From Streptomyces atratus (GTDB lineage Bacteria > Actinomycetota > Actinomycetes > Streptomycetales > Streptomycetaceae): a stretch of 64,000 nt of DNA. The position numbers and the translations under genes were made by a program. This document shows positions 44,497 through 52,659 of this stretch, piece by piece. A model generated the notes under the pieces. That model was not told where the DNA came from and did not search any database. It saw nothing but the letters and a program-made list of their open reading frames with translations. Numbering within the stretch: position 1 is the first letter of the stretch; the number at the start of each line of letters is the position of its first letter. The DNA is taken from assembly GCF_014648655.1 (NCBI RefSeq), contig NZ_BMRN01000003.1, forward strand, positions 476,797 through 540,796, read 5' to 3'.

Positions 44497-45446
44497 GCGT
44501 CGTCATCAGCGGTGTCTCGGTCCTGATACCCGGAGCTGACGGTGCCAAGGCCCTGGCCGCCGGCCCCGAGCCGGGTGCCGGGCCCGTCGAACCGGCCGCC
44601 CTGGTGGGCAAGAAGGGCCTGCGCTACAAGGACCGGGCCACCCAACTCGGCTACTGCCTGACCTCCGCGGCCCTGGCCGACGCCGGTCTCCTCGGTGAGG
44701 ACGCCATGGCGGTCGGCGGGGACATCGGCGTGGTCGTCAGCTCCAACTACGGCAACCTGGACACCGTCGTCCGTGCCCTGGACACCTTGCGGGAGGGCAC
44801 CGTCACGGCGACCAGCCCGATGGACCTGCCGAACGCGTCCAGCAACGTCATCGCCTCCTCGGCGGCCATCCGCTACGGCCTGCGCGGCCCCAACCTGATG
44901 GTGTGCAACGGCGCGACCTCCGGTCTGGACGCGGTCAACTGGGCCGTCACCATGATTACGGCCGGACGCGTGGACCGGGTCCTCGTCGTCGGCGTGGAGC
45001 CGGACAACGACGTCGTTCGCCGGCTGCTCGGCGGCCGGCACGCCGTCGACGGCGGCGCCGCCGTCGTCCTGGAGGACGCGGGGGCGGCCCGTGCCCGCGG
45101 CGCGACCGTCCGCGCCGTACTCGGCCGGTACGTCCGCACGGCCGGTGTCGGTGCCGTTCTGGAGCGGCTGGCCGCCTCCGGTGCGCCGGCCCCGGCCCGG
45201 TGGCAGCTTCCTGACGCGACCCCCGCCGGTGTCGGCGCCGACCTGCTGCCGGGAGTGGAGCGGGCCGCCCTGCCCGAGCACTCCGGCCGCGGCTCGGGCG
45301 CGCTCGGTGTGCTGCAGTGCGCGACAGCCGTCGGCCTGTTCGACGAGGGCGGCTGGGGGCCTGTGTTCGCGGTCTGCGGGACCGACGAGGACGACGCCTC
45401 AGCCGGACTCGTGCTGCTGGCGCCCCCGGCCCCGGAGGCCGTCTGA
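44493..45446 (+). CDS. Short ketosynthase-like protein without catalytic Cys (CLF-like)
   Basis: 317 residues, about 100 shorter than a normal KS. The thiolase-fold blocks VVVSSNYGNLDTVVRALDT and LPNASSNVIASSAAIRYGLRGPN are clear, but the nucleophile position reads CNGATSGLD, i.e. Ala141 in place of Cys, and the His-containing C-terminal motifs are replaced by a short CGTDEDDASAG tail. It probably acts as the non-catalytic partner of one of the two preceding ketosynthases. Confidence 0.8.
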   Translation: MSVVISGVSVLIPGADGAKALAAGPEPGAGPVEPAALVGKKGLRYKDRATQLGYCLTSAALADAGLLGEDAMAVGGDIGVVVSSNYGNLDTVVRALDTLREGTVTATSPMDLPNASSNVIASSAAIRYGLRGPNLMVCNGATSGLDAVNWAVTMITAGRVDRVLVVGVEPDNDVVRRLLGGRHAVDGGAAVVLEDAGAARARGATVRAVLGRYVRTAGVGAVLERLAASGAPAPARWQLPDATPAGVGADLLPGVERAALPEHSGRGSGALGVLQCATAVGLFDEGGWGPVFAVCGTDEDDASAGLVLLAPPAPEAV

Positions 45447-46297
45447 TGAAGGCGCCCGACAGCGTCGGCCCCAGCACGGTCCGTCGGCGCACCGCCGGCC
45501 TCGGCGGACCCCGGCTGCTGCTGATCCACGGACTGGCCGAGAACGACAGCGTCTGGGACCGCAGCGCCGAACTCCTGCCCCCCGAGTACGAGGTGTGGTC
45601 GGCCCGGCTGCCCTGGAGCGCCGAGGGTGTGCCGGACTGGGGCACCGACAGTGATCTCGTCGGTCCCCTGGCCCAGGTGCTGGCCGCGGTGCCCGGTGGC
45701 CCGGAGATCGTGGTGGCGCACTCCATGTCGGCGGACGTCCTGCTGGACCTCGTCGACCGGGAAAGCCGGCGGGGCGGCGACGCCCTCACCCGATTCGGGA
45801 TCCGGGGCCTGGTGCTGGTGTCGCCGTTCTACCGGCGCACCGCCGAGGAGTTCGACTGGGACACCATCAGCTACTACCTCAACGACTTCCACCTGATCAT
45901 GGAGGAGGGCCTGCGGGTCCACTCCGGCGACCGGCTTCCCGCCTCCCTGCGGGCGGCAATGGGGGAGCGGGTACGGGACCGGGTGGGCCCGTACGGCTGG
46001 CTGCGCTTCTTCGAGCTCTACCTGCGTACTCCGCAGCTCCAGACGGGCCGGGTCACCGTGCCCTGTCTGGTGCTGGGGGGCGAGAAGGACTTCGCGGCAC
46101 CGCCCGGCGAGAGCGTGGCGCTGGCCGCCGCGCTGCCGGACGCGCGGGCACTCGTCCTCCCCGGCTGCGGGCACTTCCCGATGATCGAGGAAGCGGAACG
46201 CTTCGCCTCCGAGACCGTCACTTTCGTCAACTCCCTTGGGACCGGCGCTCCACAGCGCGAGCCCGTCCCCGACACAGCTCTGGAGCACCGTCGATGA
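45446..46297 (+). CDS. Alpha/beta hydrolase with unusual nucleophile elbow
   Basis: 283 residues; its ATG shares a base with the stop before it. LLLIHGLAENDSVWD (oxyanion), Asp in GGEKDFAAP and His in GCGHFPMIEEAE fit the fold. The nucleophile elbow is VAHSMSAD (Ser93): the usual GxSxG glycines are Ala and Ser. It could release the finished acyl chain, transfer it, or remove errors. Coupled on both sides. Confidence 0.8.
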   Translation: MKAPDSVGPSTVRRRTAGLGGPRLLLIHGLAENDSVWDRSAELLPPEYEVWSARLPWSAEGVPDWGTDSDLVGPLAQVLAAVPGGPEIVVAHSMSADVLLDLVDRESRRGGDALTRFGIRGLVLVSPFYRRTAEEFDWDTISYYLNDFHLIMEEGLRVHSGDRLPASLRAAMGERVRDRVGPYGWLRFFELYLRTPQLQTGRVTVPCLVLGGEKDFAAPPGESVALAAALPDARALVLPGCGHFPMIEEAERFASETVTFVNSLGTGAPQREPVPDTALEHRR

Positions 46298-47265
46298 CCA
46301 TCGTCACCGAGACCGCCGTCAAGGCGCTCCTCGCCGAGACGACCTCCGTCCAGGTCCGCCCCCGCTACGAGGGCTCCAACATCTGCACCTGGATCGGCTT
46401 CAAGCACGTGAACTACATGGTCGAGGAAGCGGTCCTCGACCACTTCCGGCAGGCCGCCCTTCCGGCCCGTGGCCTGTACGAGGAGCACGGCCTCGGCCTC
46501 GACATCGTCGGGATCGACACCCGCATCCTGCACGCCTTCCACATGGACGACATCGCCACCGCCGAGGTCGTCCCGTTCACCAAGGACGCGGACGGCACTC
46601 TGGGCTTCAAGGTGATCGTGTCCGTAGAACGTGACGGGGAGATCCTCAAGGCCGTCACCTCCAAGGTGCGCGTGTCACTGCGGATCGACACCTATCTCGA
46701 CTCCGCAGGTGAGGTGCCCGACGGGCTCGCCCGCTTCGCCGTGGACCGGCTCGGGGCCGACCTGGAGCCCGCGCCGCTCACCCCGTTCACTTCCGAGGAC
46801 ACCGTCCTGGACGAGCTGCTGGAGGGCAAGAACGCCTACGGCTGGAAGTGGAACATCCCCTACCCGTACTGCCACTTCACCGAGCGCCTTCAGATGTCCG
46901 GTTACCTGCGGCTGATGGAGGAGGGCAAGGACCGGTTCGTCGCCGACCGCGGTATCTCCATCAAGACGCTGCTGGACGACCGCCGGTGGATCCCCGTCGT
47001 GCCGCGATCCGAGATCCGGATCCTCGACGAGGCGATGATGGAGGAGGACCTCTACACCACCTACGAGGTGGAGGACGTCTTCAAGGACTTCACCTACACC
47101 ACCCGGATGAACTGGTACGTCGTCCGCGACGGCAAACTCCTCAAGACCGCCACGGGCACCATCGTGCACGGCTACGCGGTCATCAAGAACCGCCGTGACT
47201 GGAGCCTGGAGAACTTCGACCAGCACGTGCTGGACGCGCTCAACGGCACGACACGGCAGCCATGA
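46294..47265 (+). CDS. Hot-dog-fold thioesterase/dehydratase-like protein
   Basis: 323 residues, ATGA overlap with the hydrolase gene. Two similar segments (around 20-150 and 190-310) look like tandem hot-dog domains, e.g. LDIVGIDTRILHAFHMDDIATAEV and IPVVPRSEIRILDEAMMEEDLYTTYEV. Catalytic residues cannot be assigned by eye. Within a polyketide operon it could dehydrate, isomerise or hydrolyse acyl-ACP. The 236 bp after it hold no convincing gene. Confidence 0.6.
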   Translation: MTIVTETAVKALLAETTSVQVRPRYEGSNICTWIGFKHVNYMVEEAVLDHFRQAALPARGLYEEHGLGLDIVGIDTRILHAFHMDDIATAEVVPFTKDADGTLGFKVIVSVERDGEILKAVTSKVRVSLRIDTYLDSAGEVPDGLARFAVDRLGADLEPAPLTPFTSEDTVLDELLEGKNAYGWKWNIPYPYCHFTERLQMSGYLRLMEEGKDRFVADRGISIKTLLDDRRWIPVVPRSEIRILDEAMMEEDLYTTYEVEDVFKDFTYTTRMNWYVVRDGKLLKTATGTIVHGYAVIKNRRDWSLENFDQHVLDALNGTTRQP

Positions 47266-47501
47266 GCCGGTACCCGCGCTGCGGATCGGCAGCCGCACCC
47301 TGGACGCCCTCAGCGACCCCCACCGCGACCTGCGCGTCCTGAGGCCGGGGTCCGGGTCCACGCCGAGAAGTCGGCCCCGGCCGCACACGGCCCGGCCCCG
47401 GACCGGGCTGCTGGACGGGGTACTGACGGCCCCCGACGGCAGCACGGCCCTGCGCCGGCCCGAGTACCGAATGGTCTGTTACCTGTGAACCGAAGGGAAG
47501 C

Positions 47502-48611
47502 GTGGCGGACATGACCACCACCGCAACGGGCGCCGGGCGCCCTGTCATCACCGCGTGGTCCGCGGTGTCGCCGTTCGGCATCGGCCGGACCGCGTTCGCC
47601 GAGGGGGTGCGCGAGCGACGCCCCACCGCCGTCGTACTCGACGACGCCGGCGCCGCCGGGCCCCGGGACGAGGCCTGCGTGGTCCCCGCCTTCGAGGTCC
47701 GTACGGTGCTCGGCAAGAAGGGCACCCGGTCCATGGACCGGGTCACCGGGCTGGCCGTCACCGCCGTCGGGGCGCTGCTCGACGACACCGAACGAAGCCG
47801 GGCCGTCGGCACCGGCGAGGGCGCCGCGCTGGCTCTGGGCACCACCACCGGCAGCGCCCAGAGCATGATGGACTTCACGCGGGAATCGCTCACCGGCGAC
47901 CAGCCGTTCTTCGTCGACCCGGCCCGCTTCCCGAACACCGTGATGAACTGCGCGGCGGGTCAGAGCGCCATCTGGTACCAGCTGAAGGGTCCCAACACGA
48001 CCATCGCGGGCGGCCGGACGGCGGGGCTGCACGCTCTCAACTACTCCCGCCGGCTGCTGGCCGCAGGCCGTGCCCAGACCGTGCTGTGCGGCGCCGCCGA
48101 GGAGTACTCCACCGCTCGCGCCTGGCTGGAGCACCACTCCGGTGACGGCGCGCGGACCGCGCCGCTCGGCGAGGGCTGCGCTGTACTCCTCGTCGAACCC
48201 GCGGCCGGGGAGGACGCCGGACAGCCGGTCCTGGCCGAGATCCTCGCCGTCGAACTGGGCGTCGTACTGGGCGACGACGTGGCCGGCAGCCTCATGGCCT
48301 GTCTGCGCGGCGCACTTCGCCGGTCCGGTGCCGACCTCACGGAGATAGCCGCGGTCGCTCGCTGCGGAGCCCCCGGCGCGGAGGGCGACGCCGAGACCGC
48401 GGTCGTCAGCGAGCTGCTGGCCGATGTGGAAGCGGCCGACCTCACTCAGGTCGGGCTGATCGGCGACACCGGCGCCGCCTCCGCCGCCTTCCAGGCCGTC
48501 GCCCTGCTCGCCCACGCCGAGGACAACCCCGCAGTGGCCGGGAAGGTCGGCCTCGTCACCTCCGTCGACCGGACGGGGACCGTCGGCTGCGCCCTGCTCC
48601 GGCTGCGCTGA
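47502..48611 (+). CDS. Second CLF-like ketosynthase homologue without Cys
   Basis: 369 residues from GTG 47502 (GAAGGGAAG just upstream). LGTTTGSAQSMMDFTRESL and DPARFPNTVMNCAAGQSAI show the KS fold, but the nucleophile position is Arg172 (AGGRTAGLHAL) and the two His motifs are not recognisable (ARCGAPGAEGD, GDTGAASAAF). A non-catalytic partner is likely. Together with 44493-45446 this gives two catalytic and two non-catalytic KS-type chains. Confidence 0.8.
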   Translation: MADMTTTATGAGRPVITAWSAVSPFGIGRTAFAEGVRERRPTAVVLDDAGAAGPRDEACVVPAFEVRTVLGKKGTRSMDRVTGLAVTAVGALLDDTERSRAVGTGEGAALALGTTTGSAQSMMDFTRESLTGDQPFFVDPARFPNTVMNCAAGQSAIWYQLKGPNTTIAGGRTAGLHALNYSRRLLAAGRAQTVLCGAAEEYSTARAWLEHHSGDGARTAPLGEGCAVLLVEPAAGEDAGQPVLAEILAVELGVVLGDDVAGSLMACLRGALRRSGADLTEIAAVARCGAPGAEGDAETAVVSELLADVEAADLTQVGLIGDTGAASAAFQAVALLAHAEDNPAVAGKVGLVTSVDRTGTVGCALLRLR

Positions 48612-48672
48612 CCGGCCGCCGGCCTGCTCCGCCGCCGAAACCGAAGACCGAAACGCTGAGAGAGGTACCACC

Positions 48673-48912
48673 GTGCTGGACAAGGAAGAACTGCGCTCGA
48701 CGGTCGCCCAGGTACTGGACGCCGAGGTCGCCGAGGTCACCGATGACGCCCTGTTCGTCGATGACCTGGAGGTCGACTCCCTCATGGCCCTGGAGGTCGT
48801 GGTCGTCCTTGAGAAGAAGTACGGGGTGAAGCTGCCGGAGTCCGAGCTGCGGCAGATCGTCACCCTGCAGAGCGCCTACGACCTGCTGGCCGGAAAGCTG
48901 CAGGACGCCTGA
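48673..48912 (+). CDS. Acyl carrier protein 2
   Basis: 79 residues from GTG 48673 with GAGAGG upstream. Phosphopantetheine site LEVDSLMALEV (Ser36). The stop overlaps the dehydratase start (TGATG). Two ACPs in one operon suggest separate carriers for loading and extension, or for two KS pairs. Confidence 0.92.
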   Translation: MLDKEELRSTVAQVLDAEVAEVTDDALFVDDLEVDSLMALEVVVVLEKKYGVKLPESELRQIVTLQSAYDLLAGKLQDA

Positions 48913-49370
48913 TGGAGGTCCTCGCCGCGACGCGTGCGGGCGCCCCGGCCCCCCCTGCGACCCCGGCCGGTCCCCGGGCGGCCGGCCTGCTCTCCGGTGC
49001 CGTCGAGGTCCTGCCGCCGGAGAAGGAAGGGCGTACCTCCACCCGGTTCACCGTGGCCGCGGACGAAGCGGTGCTTCCCGGCCACTACCCGGGCTTCCCG
49101 ATCTTCCCCGGCGTGTGCCTCGTCGAGTACGTGCACCTGAGCGTGCTCGCCACGGCACCCGCCGAGGAGCCCGCCCCGGAGCTCGTGGCCGTAGAGGCCA
49201 CCCGGTTCACCGGGCCCGTGTACCCGGGCGACGAACTGGCCGCCGACATCGACTGGAAGCCGGTGGACGGCATGGCGTGGCAGTGCCGGGCGAAGATCCG
49301 CTCCGGCCGGGGCGACGCGGCGTCGGTGCGCCTGCGCTACCGCCGTACCACGGACGGAGCGGGGACATGA
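48912..49370 (+). CDS. FabZ-like beta-hydroxyacyl-ACP dehydratase, catalytic type
   Basis: 152 residues. The active-site segment PGHYPGFPIFPGVCLVEYVH has the catalytic His58 and, 14 residues on, Glu72, as in FabZ. ATRFTGPVYPGDEL is the second family block. Catalytically complete on sequence. Coupled to ACP 2 before and to the second dehydratase after. Confidence 0.87.
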   Translation: MEVLAATRAGAPAPPATPAGPRAAGLLSGAVEVLPPEKEGRTSTRFTVAADEAVLPGHYPGFPIFPGVCLVEYVHLSVLATAPAEEPAPELVAVEATRFTGPVYPGDELAADIDWKPVDGMAWQCRAKIRSGRGDAASVRLRYRRTTDGAGT

Positions 49371-49846
49371 GCGGACAGGCGGAGATCCGCGGCAGGCTGC
49401 CGCACCGCTACCCCATGCTGCTGGTGGACCGGGTCACGCATGTCGATCCCGGCCGCGGACTGACCGCCCTCAAGGCGGTCACCTGCAACGAGCCCTGGTA
49501 CGCGGGCCTGGGACCGGACACCCCCGAGGAGGGTTTCGGATACCCGAAGCCGCTGCTCGTGGAGTCCTGGTGCCAGTCCGCGGGCGTCCTGGCCACGTGG
49601 GAGGAGCCCAACCCCGACGTGCTGGCCGGCCGGGTCATGCTCTTCGGCGGCATGACCGGGGTCGAGTTCCACCGCACCGTCCTGCCCGGCGACGTCCTGG
49701 AGCATCGCGTCCGGGTCGAACGCAGGGTGGACGACACCGTGATGTTCGAGGGCGAGAGCCTGGTGGGCGGCGAGACGGTGATGACCGTCGGCCGGATCGT
49801 CATGGCCTTCCGCCCGGCCGAAGTCCTGCGACCCGAAGCGAGCTGA
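49367..49846 (+). CDS. FabZ-like dehydratase subunit lacking the catalytic His
   Basis: 159 residues, ATGA overlap with the first dehydratase. LPHRYPMLLVDRV, NEPWYAG and LLVESWCQSAGVL align with FabZ, but GHFPxxP is replaced by GLGPDTPEEGFGYPK: the His is gone and a few residues are inserted, while the Glu (LLVES) remains. Overlapping genes and complementary active sites suggest a heterodimeric dehydratase, as known for mycobacterial Had and aryl polyene ApeI/ApeP systems. Confidence 0.85.
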   Translation: MSGQAEIRGRLPHRYPMLLVDRVTHVDPGRGLTALKAVTCNEPWYAGLGPDTPEEGFGYPKPLLVESWCQSAGVLATWEEPNPDVLAGRVMLFGGMTGVEFHRTVLPGDVLEHRVRVERRVDDTVMFEGESLVGGETVMTVGRIVMAFRPAEVLRPEAS

Positions 49847-49855
49847 GCGAAGATC

Positions 49856-50602
49856 ATGCAAGACAACACCCCCCGGGTGGCACTCGTCACCGGCGGATCA
49901 CGCGGCATCGGACGGGCGTGCGTGCTGGCCCTCGCCCGCGACGGATTCGATGTCGCCTTCTGCTACCGCTCCAACGACGAGGCGGCCCGGCAGCTGGAGA
50001 AGGAGGCCGCGGAACTCGGCGTACGCGTCATGGCCCGGCGCGTCGACGTCGCCGACGGCCCCGCCGTGCGCTCCTTCGTCGAGGAGGCGGAGGACACGCT
50101 CGGCCCCGTCGACGCGGCGGTCACCGCCGCCGGCATCACCCGCGACAACCCTCTGGTGCTGATGGACGACGAAGAGTGGCACCAGGTCATCGGCACCAAC
50201 CTCGACGGTGTCTACCACCTGTGCCGCGCGGTCGTGTTCTCGATGATGAAGCGCCGCACCGGGGCGATCGTCAACATCTCGTCCGTCGCGGGGGTGTACG
50301 GCCATGCCAGTCAGAGCAACTACTCCGCCTCGAAGGCGGGCATCATCGGCTTCTCACGGTCGCTGGCCAAGGAGGTCGGCCGGTCAGGGGTCCGCGTCAA
50401 CGCCGTCGCCCCCGGGTTCATCGACACCGACATGGTCGCCGCGATGAACGAAAAGGCCCGCAAGGACATCACCCGGACGATCCCGCTGCGCCGCATGGGC
50501 CGTGCCGAGGAGGTCGGCGACCTCGTGGCGTATCTGGTGTCGGACAGGGCCGAGTACATCACCGGTTCCGTCCTGCAGATCGATGGTGGCATCACCATCT
50601 GA
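49856..50602 (+). CDS. 3-oxoacyl-ACP reductase (FabG-like ketoreductase)
   Basis: 248 residues. TGGSRGIG (NADPH), NISSVAGVYGHASQSNYSASKAG with the Ser/Tyr/Lys catalytic set, and VNAVAPGFIDTDM are all present. It reduces each beta-keto intermediate before dehydration. Located 9 bp after the dehydratase. No enoyl reductase gene is seen in the operon, so double bonds should persist. Confidence 0.94.
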   Translation: MQDNTPRVALVTGGSRGIGRACVLALARDGFDVAFCYRSNDEAARQLEKEAAELGVRVMARRVDVADGPAVRSFVEEAEDTLGPVDAAVTAAGITRDNPLVLMDDEEWHQVIGTNLDGVYHLCRAVVFSMMKRRTGAIVNISSVAGVYGHASQSNYSASKAGIIGFSRSLAKEVGRSGVRVNAVAPGFIDTDMVAAMNEKARKDITRTIPLRRMGRAEEVGDLVAYLVSDRAEYITGSVLQIDGGITI

Positions 50603-50687
50603 CCACCGGACGGCCCAAAAGACCCGGCCGTCCGCCTCCGGCCCGATCCGTGACCGGCGGCAGCACTCAGCATGTTTGGAGGCGGTG

Positions 50688-51308
50688 ATGGCCCGACGGA
50701 GGCCGCGCTGGTACTTCTCGTTCCGCAGCCCCTATTCGTGGATGGCCTACCGGGACCTGATGGCCGACCACCGGGACGTCGCGGAACGCATCGACTGGCT
50801 TCCCTTCTGGGAGCCGGACGAGACGGCGAGCGGCCACCTGGAGCAGGCCGGTATCCATCTGCCGTACGTGGCGATGTCGAAGGAGAAGCACCTCTATATT
50901 CTCCAGGACGTGCGGCGGCTCGCCCGCGACCGCGGCCTGGAGATGGTGTGGCCGGTCGATCGCCACCCCCGGTGGGAGGTGTCGCACCTGGCGTACCTGG
51001 TGGCCGACGAACTCGGCCACGGACGTGAGTTCATCGCGGCGGTCTACCGAGCCAGGTGGGAGGAGGGACAGGACATCTCCGACCCGGCCGTCATCGCGGA
51101 CATCGCCGAGCGGATCGGTCTGGACCCGGTGCGCCTGTCCACCGCGTACGACGATCCGGCCGTACGCGAGCACGGTCTCGGAGCCCTCAACTCGCTCTAC
51201 CGCGACGGCGTCTTCGGAGTCCCGTTCTTCATCGACGGCTACGAGAAGTTCTGGGGAGTGGACCGGCTGCCCGGCTTCGCCTCCTCCGTCCGCTCCGGCA
51301 TCGCCTGA
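50688..51308 (+). CDS. Thioredoxin-fold isomerase (DsbA/2-hydroxychromene-2-carboxylate isomerase-like)
   Basis: 206 residues from ATG 50688 (GGAGG upstream). The N-terminus WYFSFRSPYSWMAYRDL has the Ser-containing motif of kappa-class/HCCA isomerases in place of a CXXC, and GVFGVPFFIDGYEKFWGVDRL is the conserved C-terminal block. HCCA isomerases use a thiol to flip a double bond. Here it may isomerise a polyene acyl-ACP, a step proposed for benzene-ring formation in cinnamoyl-lipid pathways; inference. Confidence 0.78.
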   Translation: MARRRPRWYFSFRSPYSWMAYRDLMADHRDVAERIDWLPFWEPDETASGHLEQAGIHLPYVAMSKEKHLYILQDVRRLARDRGLEMVWPVDRHPRWEVSHLAYLVADELGHGREFIAAVYRARWEEGQDISDPAVIADIAERIGLDPVRLSTAYDDPAVREHGLGALNSLYRDGVFGVPFFIDGYEKFWGVDRLPGFASSVRSGIA

Positions 51309-51365
51309 ACCAGCCCCCAACCCCCAACTCCCAACCCCCAACTCTCAGCAGCGAAGGAGCCCGAT

Positions 51366-51578
51366 ATGGCGACCAACCCGTTCGAAGACGACAACGCGAG
51401 CTACTACGTCCTGGTCAACGAGGAGAACGAGCACTCGCTGTGGCCCGCGTTCGCCGAGGTGCCTGCCGGCTGGACCGTGGTGTTCGGCGAGGAGGCCCGG
51501 CAGGCATGCCTCGACCACATCGCCGAGAACTGGACCGACATGCGGCCCAAGAGCCTTGCGATGGCCATGGACGCCTGA
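51366..51578 (+). CDS. MbtH-like protein 1
   Basis: 70 residues: NPFEDDNASYYVLVNEENEH then SLWPAFAEVPAGWTVVFGEE, DHIAENWTDMRPKSL, the complete MbtH signature with its conserved Trp. It should bind and activate adenylation domains of the NRPS. It closes the type II PKS operon and is followed by two strong hairpins. Confidence 0.95.
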   Translation: MATNPFEDDNASYYVLVNEENEHSLWPAFAEVPAGWTVVFGEEARQACLDHIAENWTDMRPKSLAMAMDA

Positions 51579-51593
51579 CAAGGACGTCGTAAG

Positions 51594-51628
51594 GGTGCGC
51601 GGCCCGGCAACCGGCCGGGCCGCGCACC
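51594..51628 (+). terminator. First terminator hairpin after the PKS operon
   Basis: Perfect 15-bp arms GGTGCGCGGCCCGGC and GCCGGGCCGCGCACC, loop AACCG, 16 bp after the MbtH stop. Confidence 0.8.
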
Positions 51629-51632
51629 GCAC

Positions 51633-51673
51633 AGAGGGCTCGGTGGGCGGGTGCGACGCCCACCGAGCCCTCT
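51633..51673 (+). terminator. Second terminator hairpin after the PKS operon
   Basis: Perfect 16-bp arms AGAGGGCTCGGTGGGC and GCCCACCGAGCCCTCT with a 9-base loop, followed by CTGTATAC. Tandem with the hairpin 5 bp upstream. Confidence 0.8.
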
Positions 51674-51933
51674 CTGTATACGGGGAGCCCGGACCGGGCG
51701 GTACGGCAAACCGCGTGACAGTCCGCCGGTCGGCCCGTCACGGCGGTGCGACAACGGGCTTCCCGGTGTCAGCTTGATGCAGCCGCCATTGTTTGTCTTT
51801 TGAAGCCGATGCGACAGTGCTCGGAATTGACCGGCGTCGGCCATGTCCGGTCGCGGGACTCAACCGCCGGGATACCTGCCGCAAACACACTGCGCAATCC
51901 CTGCCGGGGCGACCCGCTGGAGTTCGAAGCGAA

Positions 51934-52328
51934 TCACGCTCGCTGGTGACGGAGTACGGCTTACGTCCGCGCAGCCGGGAATCCGGTTCGCCCAGCAACT
52001 CGACGCGTCGAATCCGATCTGCAACGCCGGCGAATACCTGGAAATTCACCGGTCCGTCGATGTCACGGTATTCGAGGCCGCGCTGCGACGGGTTGTGGCC
52101 GAGGCGGAGAACCTGCGCGTCACCTTCGTGGAGACGTCCGACGGACCCCGCCGGTACGTCCACCCGGACCCCGAGTGGCAGCTGAAGATCATCTCCGTGA
52201 GCGGCGAGGCCGACCCGCAGGAGGCCGCCGAGGCATGGATGCGCTCGGACCTGGCGCACCCTCAGGACCCAGCAGTCGTCCCGCTGTTCCTCTTCGTTCT
52301 TTTCCGGGCCCCGACGACCGCTGGTTCT
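51934..52328 (+). pseudogene. N-terminal fragment of an NRPS condensation domain
   Basis: The frame reads VRLTSAQPGIRFAQQLDASN, YLEIHRSVDVTVFEAALRRV, EAAEAWMRSDLAHPQD and VPLFLFVLFRA, the first third of a condensation domain. After a one-base shift it continues DDRWF and then stops being C-domain-like, just before where the HHxxxDG motif should be. It is on the opposite strand from the NRPS of this window, so it is the relic of another NRPS gene, cut by the transposase fragment that follows. Confidence 0.75.
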
Positions 52329-52640
52329 GACGGCACCCGCCGGTTGCATATCACCGGGGTCACCGCCCACCGGCCCAGGCCTGGGCCTGGGCCGTCCAAC
52401 AGGCACGAAATCTCGCAGCCGGCCCGGGCACGCGCTCGGAGTCACTGCGCTTCCTGCTGCGCGACCCCGATGACAAGCACGGCGTGGCCTTCGACGCGGT
52501 CTCCGCAGCCGAAGGGATGGAGATCCTCAAGAGCGCGCCGCGAGCGCCGCGGATGAATGCCCACTGCGAGAGGACCATCGGCAGCATCCGGCGTGAGGCC
52601 CTCGATCACGTCCTCATCATGGCGAGGCTCACGCCCGAAG
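52329..52640 (+). pseudogene. Integrase-core transposase fragment
   Basis: TRRLHITGVTAH, then after a shift in a GGCCTGGGCCTGGG slippage tract AWAVQQARNLAAGPGTRSES, LRFLLRDPDDKHGVAFDAV, EILKSAPRAPRMNAHCERTI and GSIRREALDHVLIM. This is the DDE integrase core familiar from actinomycete transposases. N- and C-terminal parts are missing and one frameshift is present. Its 3' end is followed 20 bp on by the stop of the membrane protein gene on the other strand. Confidence 0.75.
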
Positions 52641-52659
52641 CTCCGTGTTCTCCGACGGA

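Noticed and set aside
47266..47501. Possible small gene between the hot-dog and CLF-like genes
   Set aside because: One frame ends neatly before the next gene (RMVCYL then stop) but has no start of its own after 47266 and no recognisable domain; left as a gap.
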